DNA from: Naasia sp. SYSU D00948
GTDB lineage: Bacteria > Actinomycetota > Actinomycetes > Actinomycetales > Microbacteriaceae
Reading direction: 5' to 3'
Length of the DNA stretch: 64,000 nucleotides
Assembly (NCBI RefSeq): GCF_017916515.1
Contig: NZ_JAFMTA010000001.1
Location: forward strand, 2,221,127 to 2,285,126
Position 1 is the stretch's first letter, and each line of letters starts with the position of its first letter. The notes beneath the pieces are model-generated. The model made no database searches. It was not told the DNA's origin and saw only the letters and a list, made by a program, of their open reading frames with translations. Both the position numbers and the translations under genes were made by a program. Below are positions 25,988-33,482 of this stretch, piece after piece.

Positions 25988-26404
25988 ATGAGTGCGGCCA
26001 CAGAGATGATGAAGAACATGCCGATGTCGGACACGTCGATCATGTCGCAGATGGACATGACGGCGATGGCGAACTGTATCGACGCGTGTTCCGCGTGCAT
26101 GCAGGCCTGCACGATGTGCGCGGACACGATGGCGGGCATGGACGGCATGGGCACGTGCGCGGCCATGTGCGCCAACACCGCCGACATGACCGGGATGATG
26201 ATGCGGATGATGCTGCGCCCCATGGGCATGGAGCGGGACAGCATGATGATGGCGCTCGAGGCCTGCATCGCGATGTGCCGCGCCTGCCGGGACGAGTGCT
26301 CGACCCACATGCAGATGAGCGAGACGTGCGCAATGTGCGCCACCGCGTGCGATGCCTGCATGACGGCATGCCAGGACATGCTCACCTCGATGAGGAACGC
26401 CTAG
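25988..26404 (+). CDS. Cys- and Met-rich four-helix copper-storage-type protein
   Basis: 138 residues containing 16 Cys and more than 20 Met. Cys pairs are spaced 3-4 residues apart along helices: CIDACSACMQACTMC, GTCAAMC, EACIAMCRACRDEC, ETCAMCATACDACMTAC. This matches the DUF326/Csp family, in which four-helix bundles store Cu(I) inside a thiol-lined core. There is no Tat or Sec signal, so a cytosolic Csp3-like form is likely. The many Met residues in the N-terminal 50 residues are unusual. No copper regulator or ATPase is adjacent. The ATG at 25988 is not preceded by a strong ribosome site. Confidence 0.85.
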   Translation: MSAATEMMKNMPMSDTSIMSQMDMTAMANCIDACSACMQACTMCADTMAGMDGMGTCAAMCANTADMTGMMMRMMLRPMGMERDSMMMALEACIAMCRACRDECSTHMQMSETCAMCATACDACMTACQDMLTSMRNA

Positions 26405-26431
26405 CAGCCGCGCGGTGCGGCTCCGCCCGGC

Positions 26432-26758
26432 CTAGAGCTGGGCGACGTTGAGGCGATCGGACCCGATCGCCAGCACCGAGTACGCCTCGTGCAGCGCCAC
26501 CGGGTCGCCGGCCTCGAGCGACCCGGTGAGCGCGGCGTGGTGCCACACCCAGCGCTCCTCCCCGGTGTCCCAGAGGCGGAGCTGCACCCAGCCGCCCTCG
26601 CCCGCCTCGACGGCGACGGCGTCCACCCAGCCCCGAGGGGTCGAGCTCGCGAGGCGCAGGCGCAGCAGGGTCATCGCGTGACCCGGCCGGTCGTCGACGC
26701 AGAGCATGCCGTGATCGCAGGTGCCGATGACGTTCTGCTGCTGCTCTGCGCGCCTCAT
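26432..26758 (-). CDS. hypothetical protein, 108 residues
   Basis: ATG 26758 with AAGGAG upstream. The sequence is rich in Trp and Arg with a beta-strand pattern (GWVDAVAVEAGEGGWVQLRL, then EERWVWHHAALTGSL), compact and cytosolic. No family is recognised. It converges with the copper-storage gene, 27 bases away. Confidence 0.6.
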   Translation of the reverse strand: MRRAEQQQNVIGTCDHGMLCVDDRPGHAMTLLRLRLASSTPRGWVDAVAVEAGEGGWVQLRLWDTGEERWVWHHAALTGSLEAGDPVALHEAYSVLAIGSDRLNVAQL

Positions 26759-26919
26759 GGGAAGCTCCTTCCGTCGCCGGGTGTCCAGGTTAAGCGGGGG
26801 CCGTTCCAGGGCCGAGAGGTCCTGTCACGAACTGAAACACTCGAGTGCGGCAGGCCTCTTGTGCCCGGGCGAGGAGAGCCGCTACCGTGGCGCAGGCCGC
26901 TCGCAGAAAGGAGGCCACG

Positions 26920-26970
26920 ATGACCGCGATCCCATCCGTCCGTGCCTCCGTCGCCGGCTTCCGCGCCTAG
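26920..26970 (+). CDS. 16-residue leader-like peptide with a strong ribosome site
   Basis: ATG 26920 is preceded by AAAGGAGG, the best ribosome site in this area, and the frame MTAIPSVRASVAGFRA stops at 26968-26970. It is the size of a leader peptide and precedes the 79-residue gene at 27097 by 126 bases. The peptide has no run of one amino acid that would suggest an attenuator, so whether it regulates is open. Confidence 0.45.
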   Translation: MTAIPSVRASVAGFRA

Positions 26971-27096
26971 CGCCCTCCCGCCGTCCGGCCCTGGCGACGT
27001 CGCTCGCCATTCGATCCGTGCGCCCTTCTGGGCAGCCGGTTCCGCACGCTCTCCGTGCCCTTCCGCCCTCTCTGCCTGTCCGAAGAAGGAAATCCC

Positions 27097-27336
27097 GTGA
27101 ACACGCTGCTCGAGGTACGCGACCTCGAAACCGACACCCGAATATCCGTCTCGCCCGCGGCGCCCGATCTGCGTCTCATCGATCGCGTCGCCCTCCGCGT
27201 CGGACTCGCCCTGCTCCTCTGGGGTCAGCGGCGCATCCGCACCGATCCCGCCGAGGCGCGCCGGCTCCAGCTCGTGCGTCGGCACGCCGAGCTCGAGCGC
27301 GACCGCCTCGTCGCGAGGAGCGCGCTCTACCGCTGA
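27097..27336 (+). CDS. hypothetical protein, 79 residues
   Basis: GTG 27097 with AGAAGGA 6 bases upstream. An acidic-then-basic helical protein: RLIDRVALRVGLALLLWGQR could be a single membrane-associated helix, and the rest (EARRLQLVRRHAELERDRLV) is a charged helix. No known family. A hairpin terminator follows at 27350-27398. The small leader-like peptide at 26920 lies upstream on the same strand. Confidence 0.6.
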   Translation: MNTLLEVRDLETDTRISVSPAAPDLRLIDRVALRVGLALLLWGQRRIRTDPAEARRLQLVRRHAELERDRLVARSALYR

Positions 27337-27349
27337 TGCGGCGAACGAG

Positions 27350-27398
27350 CGAACGGCTCGTCGCCAGGCCCGCAGCAGGGCCGGCGGCGAGCCGTTCG
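27350..27398 (+). terminator. hairpin terminator between convergent genes
   Basis: CGAACGGCTCG and CGAGCCGTTCG form an 11-bp stem extended by TCGCC/GGCG. It lies 14 bases after the stop of the 79-residue gene and 24 bases before the stop of the opposing gene, so it can serve both directions. Confidence 0.75.
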
Positions 27399-27422
27399 TG
27401 GTCGTGCCGACGAGGGAGGGAC

Positions 27423-27677
27423 TCAGCGCTCGTAGGAGAGGCGGCCTTCGCCCGACACCGGGTCGAGGGTGACCGTGGGGAACCCCCGGTCCGTCTCGTG
27501 GTCGAGCTCGGCGACCGGACGGCCCTCGAGCCAGGTCAGCGTCCAGGATGCCGCGACGACGTCCGGAGCAGCGTCGCGCAGCTCGTCCTCGGCGCGGGCC
27601 ACGGCAACGGCCGCCGCCTCGGGCAGCCGGGCCGGCGGTGTGCTGCCGAAGCGCCAGCGCGTGCCGAGCCCGATCAC
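27423..27677 (-). CDS. hypothetical protein, 84 residues, last gene of the valS unit
   Basis: The GTG at 27677 is only 3 bases after the stop of the acetyltransferase gene, so it is almost certainly on the valS message. It reads IGLGTRWRFGSTPPARLPEA, then AASWTLTWLEGRPVAELDHE, and ends GEGRLSYER, a compact possible alpha/beta domain. No family recognised. No independent ribosome site. Confidence 0.6.
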   Translation of the reverse strand: MIGLGTRWRFGSTPPARLPEAAAVAVARAEDELRDAAPDVVAASWTLTWLEGRPVAELDHETDRGFPTVTLDPVSGEGRLSYER

Positions 27678-27680
27678 GGG

Positions 27681-28178
27681 CTAGCCGAGCCGGAGGTCGT
27701 AGGTGACGAGGTCGGTCCGCTCCCCGAGGCTCTCGGAGAACTGGCGTGCGTTCTCGTTGGCGTCCGTGGTCACCCAGCGGATGAGGCCGAGCCCTCGCTC
27801 GCGCGCATCCTGCTTCAGGTGGTTCACGATCGCGGTCGCGACGCCGCGGTTGCGGTGGTCGGGGGACACGAAGAGGTCCTCCAGGTAGAGGCCGCGGTCG
27901 TTCTCGAGCGGCCGCTCGAACTCCTGGACGTGGGCCAGCGCGATGATCTGGTTCTCCTCGCCGAGCGCGACGAGGCCACGGACGGACGCCTTGTCGCCGT
28001 GCAGCCAGGCCCAGGCGCGCATGGTCCGCTCGTCGGTCAGGGCTGTGCCGGTGAACTCCGCGTAGCCCGCGAACAGCTCGTACCAGGCGAAGAAGTCGCC
28101 CTGCTCGAGCGGCCGGATCCGGACCTCCGTGGTCCGGCTGCCGGCGCTTCCCGCGCTGGTGTCGTGATCGATGCTCAT
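27681..28178 (-). CDS. GNAT-family N-acetyltransferase
   Basis: 165 residues. The acetyl-CoA-binding motif A is DLFVSPDHRNRGVATAIVNH, with the Arg-x-x-Gly-x-Ala core. The N-terminal half has the usual GNAT strands (TEVRIRPLEQGDFFAWYELF). The substrate is not predictable. ATG 28178 overlaps the valS stop (ATGA), so the gene is translationally coupled to valyl-tRNA synthetase, which suggests a housekeeping role such as acting on a small amine or protein N-terminus; that is inference. Confidence 0.88.
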   Translation of the reverse strand: MSIDHDTSAGSAGSRTTEVRIRPLEQGDFFAWYELFAGYAEFTGTALTDERTMRAWAWLHGDKASVRGLVALGEENQIIALAHVQEFERPLENDRGLYLEDLFVSPDHRNRGVATAIVNHLKQDARERGLGLIRWVTTDANENARQFSESLGERTDLVTYDLRLG

Positions 28179-30802
28179 GCTCTCCCTCTGTCCCCTCGGA
28201 TGGCCTCGAGCTCCTCGCTCGGCGCCAGTGCGATGCTCGTCACCTGTACCTCCGGACCGTGCTCGAAGGTGAGGTCCTCGATGCGCCCCACCGCGCGGAG
28301 GTCGCCCTCCGCGAGCTGCAGCAGCTCGACGCGCCCTTCGGGCCCGGCGATCACCGCCGATGCTACTGGCGTCTTCTGGGACGCCTTCGCGTCCGTCTTG
28401 GCGCGTCGGATGCCGACGAGCGCGAGGCTCGTGAGCTCCAGCAGCTCGGGCGTGGCGGCGTCGTCCACACGTCCCGGGCCGGGCCAGGGCGCCAGGTGGA
28501 TCGAGCCGTCCCGGAACCAGGACCAGGCCTCCTCCGTGGCGAACGGGACGAACGGCGCGAACAGCCGGAGCAGGGTCGCGAGCGCCTCGCGCAGCGCGGC
28601 GATGGCGCTGGCCTGTCCGTCGTCCTCGGTCTCGCCGGCGCCGTAGGCGCGCTCCTTCACGAGCTCCAGGTAGTCGTCGCAGAAGGTCCAGAAGAACGAC
28701 TCGACGGTCTCGAGAGCCCGCGCGTGGTCGTACTCGTCCAGCGCCTCGGTCGCGGTGGCGACCACGCGGTCGAGCGTGGCCAGCATGCTCCAGTCCAGCG
28801 GATGCGTCACCGCGTCGCGGCCCTCGGCTCCGCCCGCGGGGAAGGACAGGATGAACTTGGCCGCGTTGAGGATCTTGATCGCGAGCCGCCGCCCGATGCG
28901 GATCTGGGTCGGATTCTGCGGGTCGAACGCGGCGTCGGTGCCGAGTCGGCTCGAGGCCGCCCAGTAGCGGACGGCATCCGAGCCGTGCTGCTCGAGCATC
29001 CCAGCCGGCGTGACGACGTTGCCCTTCGACTTGGACATCTTCTTGCGGTCCGGGTCGACGATGAATCCTGAGATGGCGGCGTGGGCCCAGGGCGCCGTGC
29101 CCTCCTCGAGCAGCGACCGGAGGGCCGTCGAGAAGAGCCAGGTCCGGATGATGTCCTGCCCCTGGGGACGCAGGTCGTACGGGTAGACGAGCTGCCAGAG
29201 CTCCTCGTCGCGCTCCCAGCCGCCCGCGAGCTGCGGCGTCAGGGAGGACGTGGCCCAGGTGTCCATGATGTCGTGCTCGCCGACGAACCCGTTCGGCTCC
29301 CCGCGCTGGGAGGCGTCGTAGCCGGGCGGGAGGTCGCTCGACGGGTCCACCGGGAGCGCGTCCTCGGAGGGGACGATCACTTCGTCGAAGCGCGGATTGC
29401 CGTCGGCGTCCAGCGGGTACCAGACCGGGATGGGGACGCCGAAGAAGCGCTGGCGCGAGATGAGCCAGTCGCCGGCCAGTCCGCGCACCCAGTTCTCGTA
29501 CCGCACGCGCATGAACTCGGGCACGAAGTCGATCTCGCGGCCGAGCTCGATCAGGCGCTCACGCAGCTCCTCGCTGCGGCCGCCGTTCGTGATGTACCAC
29601 TGGCGGGTGGACACGATCTCGAGCGGGCGGTCGCCCTTCTCGTAGAACTTGACGGGGTGCGTGATCTGCTGCGGCTCCGCGAGCAGCTCGCCGGTCTCGC
29701 GCAGCCGCTCGACCACGGCCTGACGGGCGGAGAACACCGTCTTGCCCGCCACCTGCGCGTAGGCGTCGCGGCCCGCGTCGGATCCGATCCACTCCGGCGT
29801 CTCGGAGCCGAAGCGGCCGTCGAACCCGATGACCGCCCGGTTCGGCAGGTCGAGCTCCCGCCACCAGGTGACATCGGTGACGTCGCCGAAGGTGCAGTTC
29901 ATGGCGATGCCGGTGCCTTTGTCCGCCTGGGCGAGGTGATGGGGGAGGACCGGGACCTCGACGCCGAACACGGGCGTTCGCACGGTGGTGCCGAAGAGGG
30001 GCTGGTAGCGCTCGTCGTCGGGGTGGGCGATCAAGGCGACGCAGGAGGGGAGCAGCTCGGGGCGGCTCGTCTCGACCTCGATGACGCCGCCGTCCGGCTT
30101 CGTGAACGCGATGCGGTGGTACGCGCCCGGCTGCACGCGGTCCTCGAGCTCCGCCTGGGCGACCGCGGTGCGGAACGTCACGTCCCACAGGGTGGGCGCA
30201 TCCGCCTGATACGCCTCGCCGCGCGCGAGGTTGCGCAGGAACGCCTTCTGCGACGCGGCCCGGGCCTCGTCGCCGATGGTCCGGTAGGTCTGCGTCCAGT
30301 CCACGCTCAGACCGAGCATGCGCCAGAGCGCCTCGAACAGCTTCTCGTCCTCGACGGTCAGCCGCTCGCAGAGCTCGATGAAGTTCTGCCTCGAGATCGG
30401 CACCTGGTCGCCGGCCTTGCTGCTCTTGTTGTCGCCGCCCTCGAACGGCGGCGTGAAGCCCGGCTGGTAGGGCAGGCTCGGGTCGCACCGGACGCCGTAG
30501 TAGTTCTGAACCCTGCGCTCGGTGGGGAGGCCGTTGTCGTCCCAGCCCATCGGGTAGAAGACCCGCTTGCCGCGCATCCGCTGGTAGCGGGCGACGATGT
30601 CGGTGTGCGTGAAGCTGAACACGTGCCCGATGTGCAGTGAGCCGGACGCCGTCGGCGGGGGAGTGTCGATCGAGTAGATGTCGTCCCGGGTCACGCCCTC
30701 ACGGGAGAAGCGGTAGGTGCCGTCCTGCTCCCAGCGCTCCCCCCACGTCGCCTCGAGGCCCTCCAGGGCCGGCTTGTCGGGGATGCGGCGGGCGTCGGTC
30801 AT
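28175..30802 (-). CDS. valS: valyl-tRNA synthetase
   Basis: 875 residues. Class I signatures HIGH at 57-60 (TASGSLHIGHVFSFTH) and KMSKS in KKMSKSKGNVVTPAG near 587 are intact, with the editing (CP1) domain between them and a DALR-type anticodon-binding domain after. Charges tRNA-Val with valine using ATP. The ATG at 30802 begins MTDARRIPDKPALEGLEATW, matching the family; the frame extends upstream to 30946 but without coding character. Unlike the Gram-positive T-box regulated genes, I see no T-box upstream. It heads a three-gene unit with an acetyltransferase and an 84-residue protein. Confidence 0.97.
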   Translation of the reverse strand: MTDARRIPDKPALEGLEATWGERWEQDGTYRFSREGVTRDDIYSIDTPPPTASGSLHIGHVFSFTHTDIVARYQRMRGKRVFYPMGWDDNGLPTERRVQNYYGVRCDPSLPYQPGFTPPFEGGDNKSSKAGDQVPISRQNFIELCERLTVEDEKLFEALWRMLGLSVDWTQTYRTIGDEARAASQKAFLRNLARGEAYQADAPTLWDVTFRTAVAQAELEDRVQPGAYHRIAFTKPDGGVIEVETSRPELLPSCVALIAHPDDERYQPLFGTTVRTPVFGVEVPVLPHHLAQADKGTGIAMNCTFGDVTDVTWWRELDLPNRAVIGFDGRFGSETPEWIGSDAGRDAYAQVAGKTVFSARQAVVERLRETGELLAEPQQITHPVKFYEKGDRPLEIVSTRQWYITNGGRSEELRERLIELGREIDFVPEFMRVRYENWVRGLAGDWLISRQRFFGVPIPVWYPLDADGNPRFDEVIVPSEDALPVDPSSDLPPGYDASQRGEPNGFVGEHDIMDTWATSSLTPQLAGGWERDEELWQLVYPYDLRPQGQDIIRTWLFSTALRSLLEEGTAPWAHAAISGFIVDPDRKKMSKSKGNVVTPAGMLEQHGSDAVRYWAASSRLGTDAAFDPQNPTQIRIGRRLAIKILNAAKFILSFPAGGAEGRDAVTHPLDWSMLATLDRVVATATEALDEYDHARALETVESFFWTFCDDYLELVKERAYGAGETEDDGQASAIAALREALATLLRLFAPFVPFATEEAWSWFRDGSIHLAPWPGPGRVDDAATPELLELTSLALVGIRRAKTDAKASQKTPVASAVIAGPEGRVELLQLAEGDLRAVGRIEDLTFEHGPEVQVTSIALAPSEELEAIRGDRGRA

Positions 30803-30947
30803 GCGGGGCTCCGGTTCACTGTGTGCGGCACCGCGTGAGGGTGCCTGAAATGTCGCCGCGTCGCGCGGCGCGTCCAGGGTACCGGAGCGCGGCATCCGCC
30901 CGCCGGGCGGGGGCGCGCGCCTCGGCTCGGATCCTCCATCCGCCATC

Positions 30948-31030
30948 GCCGCCGCAACCAGGGCCGATCCGGTCGATCCGGGCCGGCGTTTCGGCCCGGA
31001 TCCGCCGATCCGGCCCCGGTTGCAGGCGGC
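30948..31030. repeat. 83-bp long imperfect dyad between valS and the MFS gene
   Basis: GCCGCCGCAACC at 30948-30959 pairs with GGTTGC-AGGCGGC at the other end, and the inner arms CGATCCGGGCC and GGCCCGGATC pair around GCGTTTC. The MFS gene on the minus strand ends at 31046, just upstream of this dyad in its direction of transcription, so a terminator is the simplest reading. The size is larger than a normal terminator. Confidence 0.65.
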
Positions 31031-31045
31031 GTCGCCGCGGGGCGG

Positions 31046-32407
31046 CTAGCGGCCGGCCGGGACCGCGTCCTCCTCGCCGACCTCGGCGAGCACCGCCTCC
31101 GTTCCGGCGGGGATGCGCGGGGACATGCGCGCCGCCGCGAGGGCGCCGACCAGGGTGACCGCCGAGAGGATCGCGAGCACGACGCCCGGGTGCCACCAGG
31201 CGTTGCCGGTCGACTCGCCGAGAGCGAGCGTGACGCTCGGGACGAAGCCCGACAGGACCGCCGCGATGCTGTACGCCACCGAGAGCGCCGAGTAGCGGAA
31301 GTCGTCGTCGAACAGGTCGGACATCAGGCCGCCGAGGGCCGCCCAGCTGAGCGTCGGCAGGATCCCGCCGATGATCATCGTCCCGACCAGGATCGGGAAC
31401 GTCGCGAACTGCAGCAGGAAGTACATCGGGAAGGCGACGAGGAGGGTGCCGATCGCGCCGATCGCAACGACCCGAGCGGAGCCGATCCGGTTCGCCCAGG
31501 CGCCGAACAGCGGGATCGTGACGAGCTGGAGCAGCCCGCCGATCGTGGTCGCCACGAGCAGATCCTGGAAGCTGAATCCGAGCGCCGTCACACCGTAGTT
31601 GACGGTGTAGGTGTTCATCAGCGAGTACGACCCGATGCCGAGCAGCGCGGCCGCGATCGCGACGACCAGCGCAACCGGCTGGCGGGCGAGGAGCGCGCCG
31701 AGCGGGATGCGGTCCCGGCGGCCCTCACGGACGAGGGCGCGGAACACGGGCGTCTCGTCGATGGACCACCGGAGGTAGAGCGAGACGAGCAGCAGGGGCA
31801 GCGCGGTGAGGAACGGGATGCGCCAGCCCCAGTCGGCGAGCTGCTCGGCCGGCAGGGTCGCGGTGAGCAGCAGGAACAGGGCCGCGGACAGGATGGAGCC
31901 GACGGGGGAGCCGAGCTGCGGCATCGCGGCGTAGAGGCCGCGCCGCCTCGGCACGGCGTGCTCGGTCGCGAGCAGGATCGCGCCGCCCCACTCGCCGCCG
32001 AGGGAGAGGCCCTGCACGAGCCGCAGCAGGACGAGGAGGATCGCGCCGAGCCAGCCGGCCACCGCGTAGGTGGGGAGGAGTCCGATGAGACCCGTCGCGA
32101 CGCCCATGATCGCGATCGTGATCAGGAGCGTGCGGCGGCGTCCGATCCGGTCGCCGAGGTGACCGAAGATGATCGCGCCGAGCGGACGGACGACGAAGCC
32201 GACCGCGATCGTGAGGAACGCGCTGAGGGTTCCGCCGAAGACGCCGAGCGGCTCGAAGAAGAGCGGGCCGACGAAGAACGCGGCGAAGTAGGCGAAGACG
32301 TAGAAGTCGTACGACTCGAGGGCGGTCCCGACGAACGACGCCCAGACGACGCGACGTGGGACGACGGGATGCGGCTTCGCCGCCTGATCGGGGGCGAGAG
32401 TGCTCAC
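31046..32407 (-). CDS. MFS transporter, metabolite:H+ symporter (MHS) type
   Basis: 453 residues with 12 predicted transmembrane helices. GHLGDRIGRRRTLL between helices 2 and 3 is the MFS motif A, and LVQGLSLGGEWGGAILLATE in helix 4-5 is characteristic of the MHS family (shikimate, citrate, proline/betaine carriers). The substrate is unknown. The GTG at 32407 is chosen because CAGGAG lies 7 bases upstream; the frame continues to 32533 without coding sense. It is divergent from a TetR gene, 58 bases away, likely its regulator. An 83-bp dyad follows its stop. Confidence 0.88.
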   Translation of the reverse strand: MSTLAPDQAAKPHPVVPRRVVWASFVGTALESYDFYVFAYFAAFFVGPLFFEPLGVFGGTLSAFLTIAVGFVVRPLGAIIFGHLGDRIGRRRTLLITIAIMGVATGLIGLLPTYAVAGWLGAILLVLLRLVQGLSLGGEWGGAILLATEHAVPRRRGLYAAMPQLGSPVGSILSAALFLLLTATLPAEQLADWGWRIPFLTALPLLLVSLYLRWSIDETPVFRALVREGRRDRIPLGALLARQPVALVVAIAAALLGIGSYSLMNTYTVNYGVTALGFSFQDLLVATTIGGLLQLVTIPLFGAWANRIGSARVVAIGAIGTLLVAFPMYFLLQFATFPILVGTMIIGGILPTLSWAALGGLMSDLFDDDFRYSALSVAYSIAAVLSGFVPSVTLALGESTGNAWWHPGVVLAILSAVTLVGALAAARMSPRIPAGTEAVLAEVGEEDAVPAGR

Positions 32408-32465
32408 GCCGTGCTCCTGCAGAATGAGAGCGGCACTTGTTGTACCGAGTCCAGAAAGGGTCGGA

Positions 32466-33128
32466 GTGAAGGCTACCAGGATCGGCGGCGGCTCCGAGGC
32501 CACGGGAACGGGCCCGGGTATGGGCGCGGGCACAGGGACGGGGACGACGGGCCGCCCCCGCCGCTCCTCGCGCGAGACCCTGCAGGACGCCGCGACCGAG
32601 CTGTTCCTCGAGCAGGGCTACGAGCGGACCACGATCGACGAGATCGCGAGGCGGTCCGGCGTCGCCCGGGGCACCTTCTTCAACTACTTCTCCGCCAAGG
32701 GCGACCTGCTCTGGGCGGAGGCGGATCCGGTGCTCGACCGGCTGCCGGCGGTGCTCGCCGCGGTTCCGCCCGAGCTGGGTGCCGCCGAGGGGGTCCGATG
32801 GGCGCTCCTCGAGCTCGCGGGCGGGATGCCGGCCGCGCCGGTCGCGCTCGTCGAGCGGGACATAATCGGTGCGTCGGCCGACGCCGCGGCGTCGGGCCTG
32901 CCGCGGCTCCTCGCGGTCCACACCGCCCTCCGCCGCTTCGTGACCAGCCGCGCATCCCGCCGGGACGGCATCCCCGCCGCGTTCGCCGCAGCGGCGACGG
33001 GGGCCGCCATCGCCGCGGCCGCCGGCTGGCTGGATGCCGGCTCCGGCCGGGGCGCCCTCCGCGATGCCGTGGACATCGCCGTCACGCCCGTCGCGGCGGC
33101 GTTCGCCCCGCTTCTCCCGCGCGCCTGA
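32466..33128 (+). CDS. TetR-family regulator divergent from the MFS transporter
   Basis: 220 residues from GTG 32466 (AAGGG 5 bases upstream). An alternative ATG at 32520 would remove 18 Gly/Thr-rich residues. The helix-turn-helix is LQDAATELFLEQGYERTTID then EIARRSGVARGTFFNYFSAK, a clear TetR signature. The C-terminal domain is Ala-rich and gives no ligand clue. The shared 58-bp intergenic space with the transporter implies control of both genes. A family-B palindromic repeat starts 16 bases after the stop. Confidence 0.88.
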   Translation: MKATRIGGGSEATGTGPGMGAGTGTGTTGRPRRSSRETLQDAATELFLEQGYERTTIDEIARRSGVARGTFFNYFSAKGDLLWAEADPVLDRLPAVLAAVPPELGAAEGVRWALLELAGGMPAAPVALVERDIIGASADAAASGLPRLLAVHTALRRFVTSRASRRDGIPAAFAAAATGAAIAAAAGWLDAGSGRGALRDAVDIAVTPVAAAFAPLLPRA

Positions 33129-33144
33129 GGGCAGGCGAAGCTCG

Positions 33145-33223
33145 CGCTCAACAGGCGTTCCTTCCGTCGACAGGCCGACACACCGTCCGCCAGCCTGTCT
33201 GCGACCGGAATGCCTGTTGAGCG
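33145..33223. repeat. 79-bp nested palindrome, family B copy 1
   Basis: Outer arms CGCTCAACAGGC and GCCTGTTGAGCG and inner arms GACAGGC and GCCTGTC form a long nested hairpin. A related copy in reverse orientation is at 42809-42888. Located between the TetR stop and the ileS T-box. Confidence 0.75.
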
Positions 33224-33259
33224 ACAGCGGCGGGCCCCCGGACCCGGCGGCAGAACCGG

Positions 33260-33482
33260 TAGAATCGCGAGACAGACTGTGAACCGGCCATCACCGGGGA
33301 GTTTCCGGAAGAACAGCCGCTCGGCTCGCGCAGGGCGGCTCAGTAGAACCGGACGGGTCGGCCCGTCATCGCCGGGAATGAGCGGATCCGGTGCCCCTGA
33401 GGCGCCGGGTCAAGCGAGGTGGTACCGCGTCGCAAGGCGTCCTCGTGCAAGAGCACAGCTTCGAAGCACAGGAGATCGCCAG
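33260..33482 (+). promoter_or_regulatory. ileS T-box riboswitch, actinobacterial translational type
   Basis: A TAGAAT -10 element at 33260-33265 gives a message starting near 33272. The very short stem I presents the specifier codon ATC (Ile) at 33290-33292 within ACCGGCCATCACCGGGG. The T-box core AAGCGAGGTGGTACCGCG is at 33412-33429, with TGGT (33420-33423) able to pair with the tRNA acceptor ACCA. TCCTC at 33440-33444 can pair with and hide the ribosome site AGGAG at 33470-33474. Uncharged tRNA-Ile would stabilise the antisequestrator and free the ribosome site, raising ileS translation. This matches the known actinobacterial ultrashort-stem ileS T-box. No terminator is seen, supporting a translational mechanism. 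Confidence 0.92.

Noticed and set aside
28175-31030. T-box upstream of valS
   Set aside because: The region upstream of 30802 has no T-box core or specifier; the long dyad at 30948 lacks the AGGTGG-type element.
31190-33220. Long plus-strand frame across the MFS transporter gene
   Set aside because: Opposes a clear 12-helix transporter and is rich in Arg, Asp and Glu, the usual antisense pattern of a hydrophobic protein.
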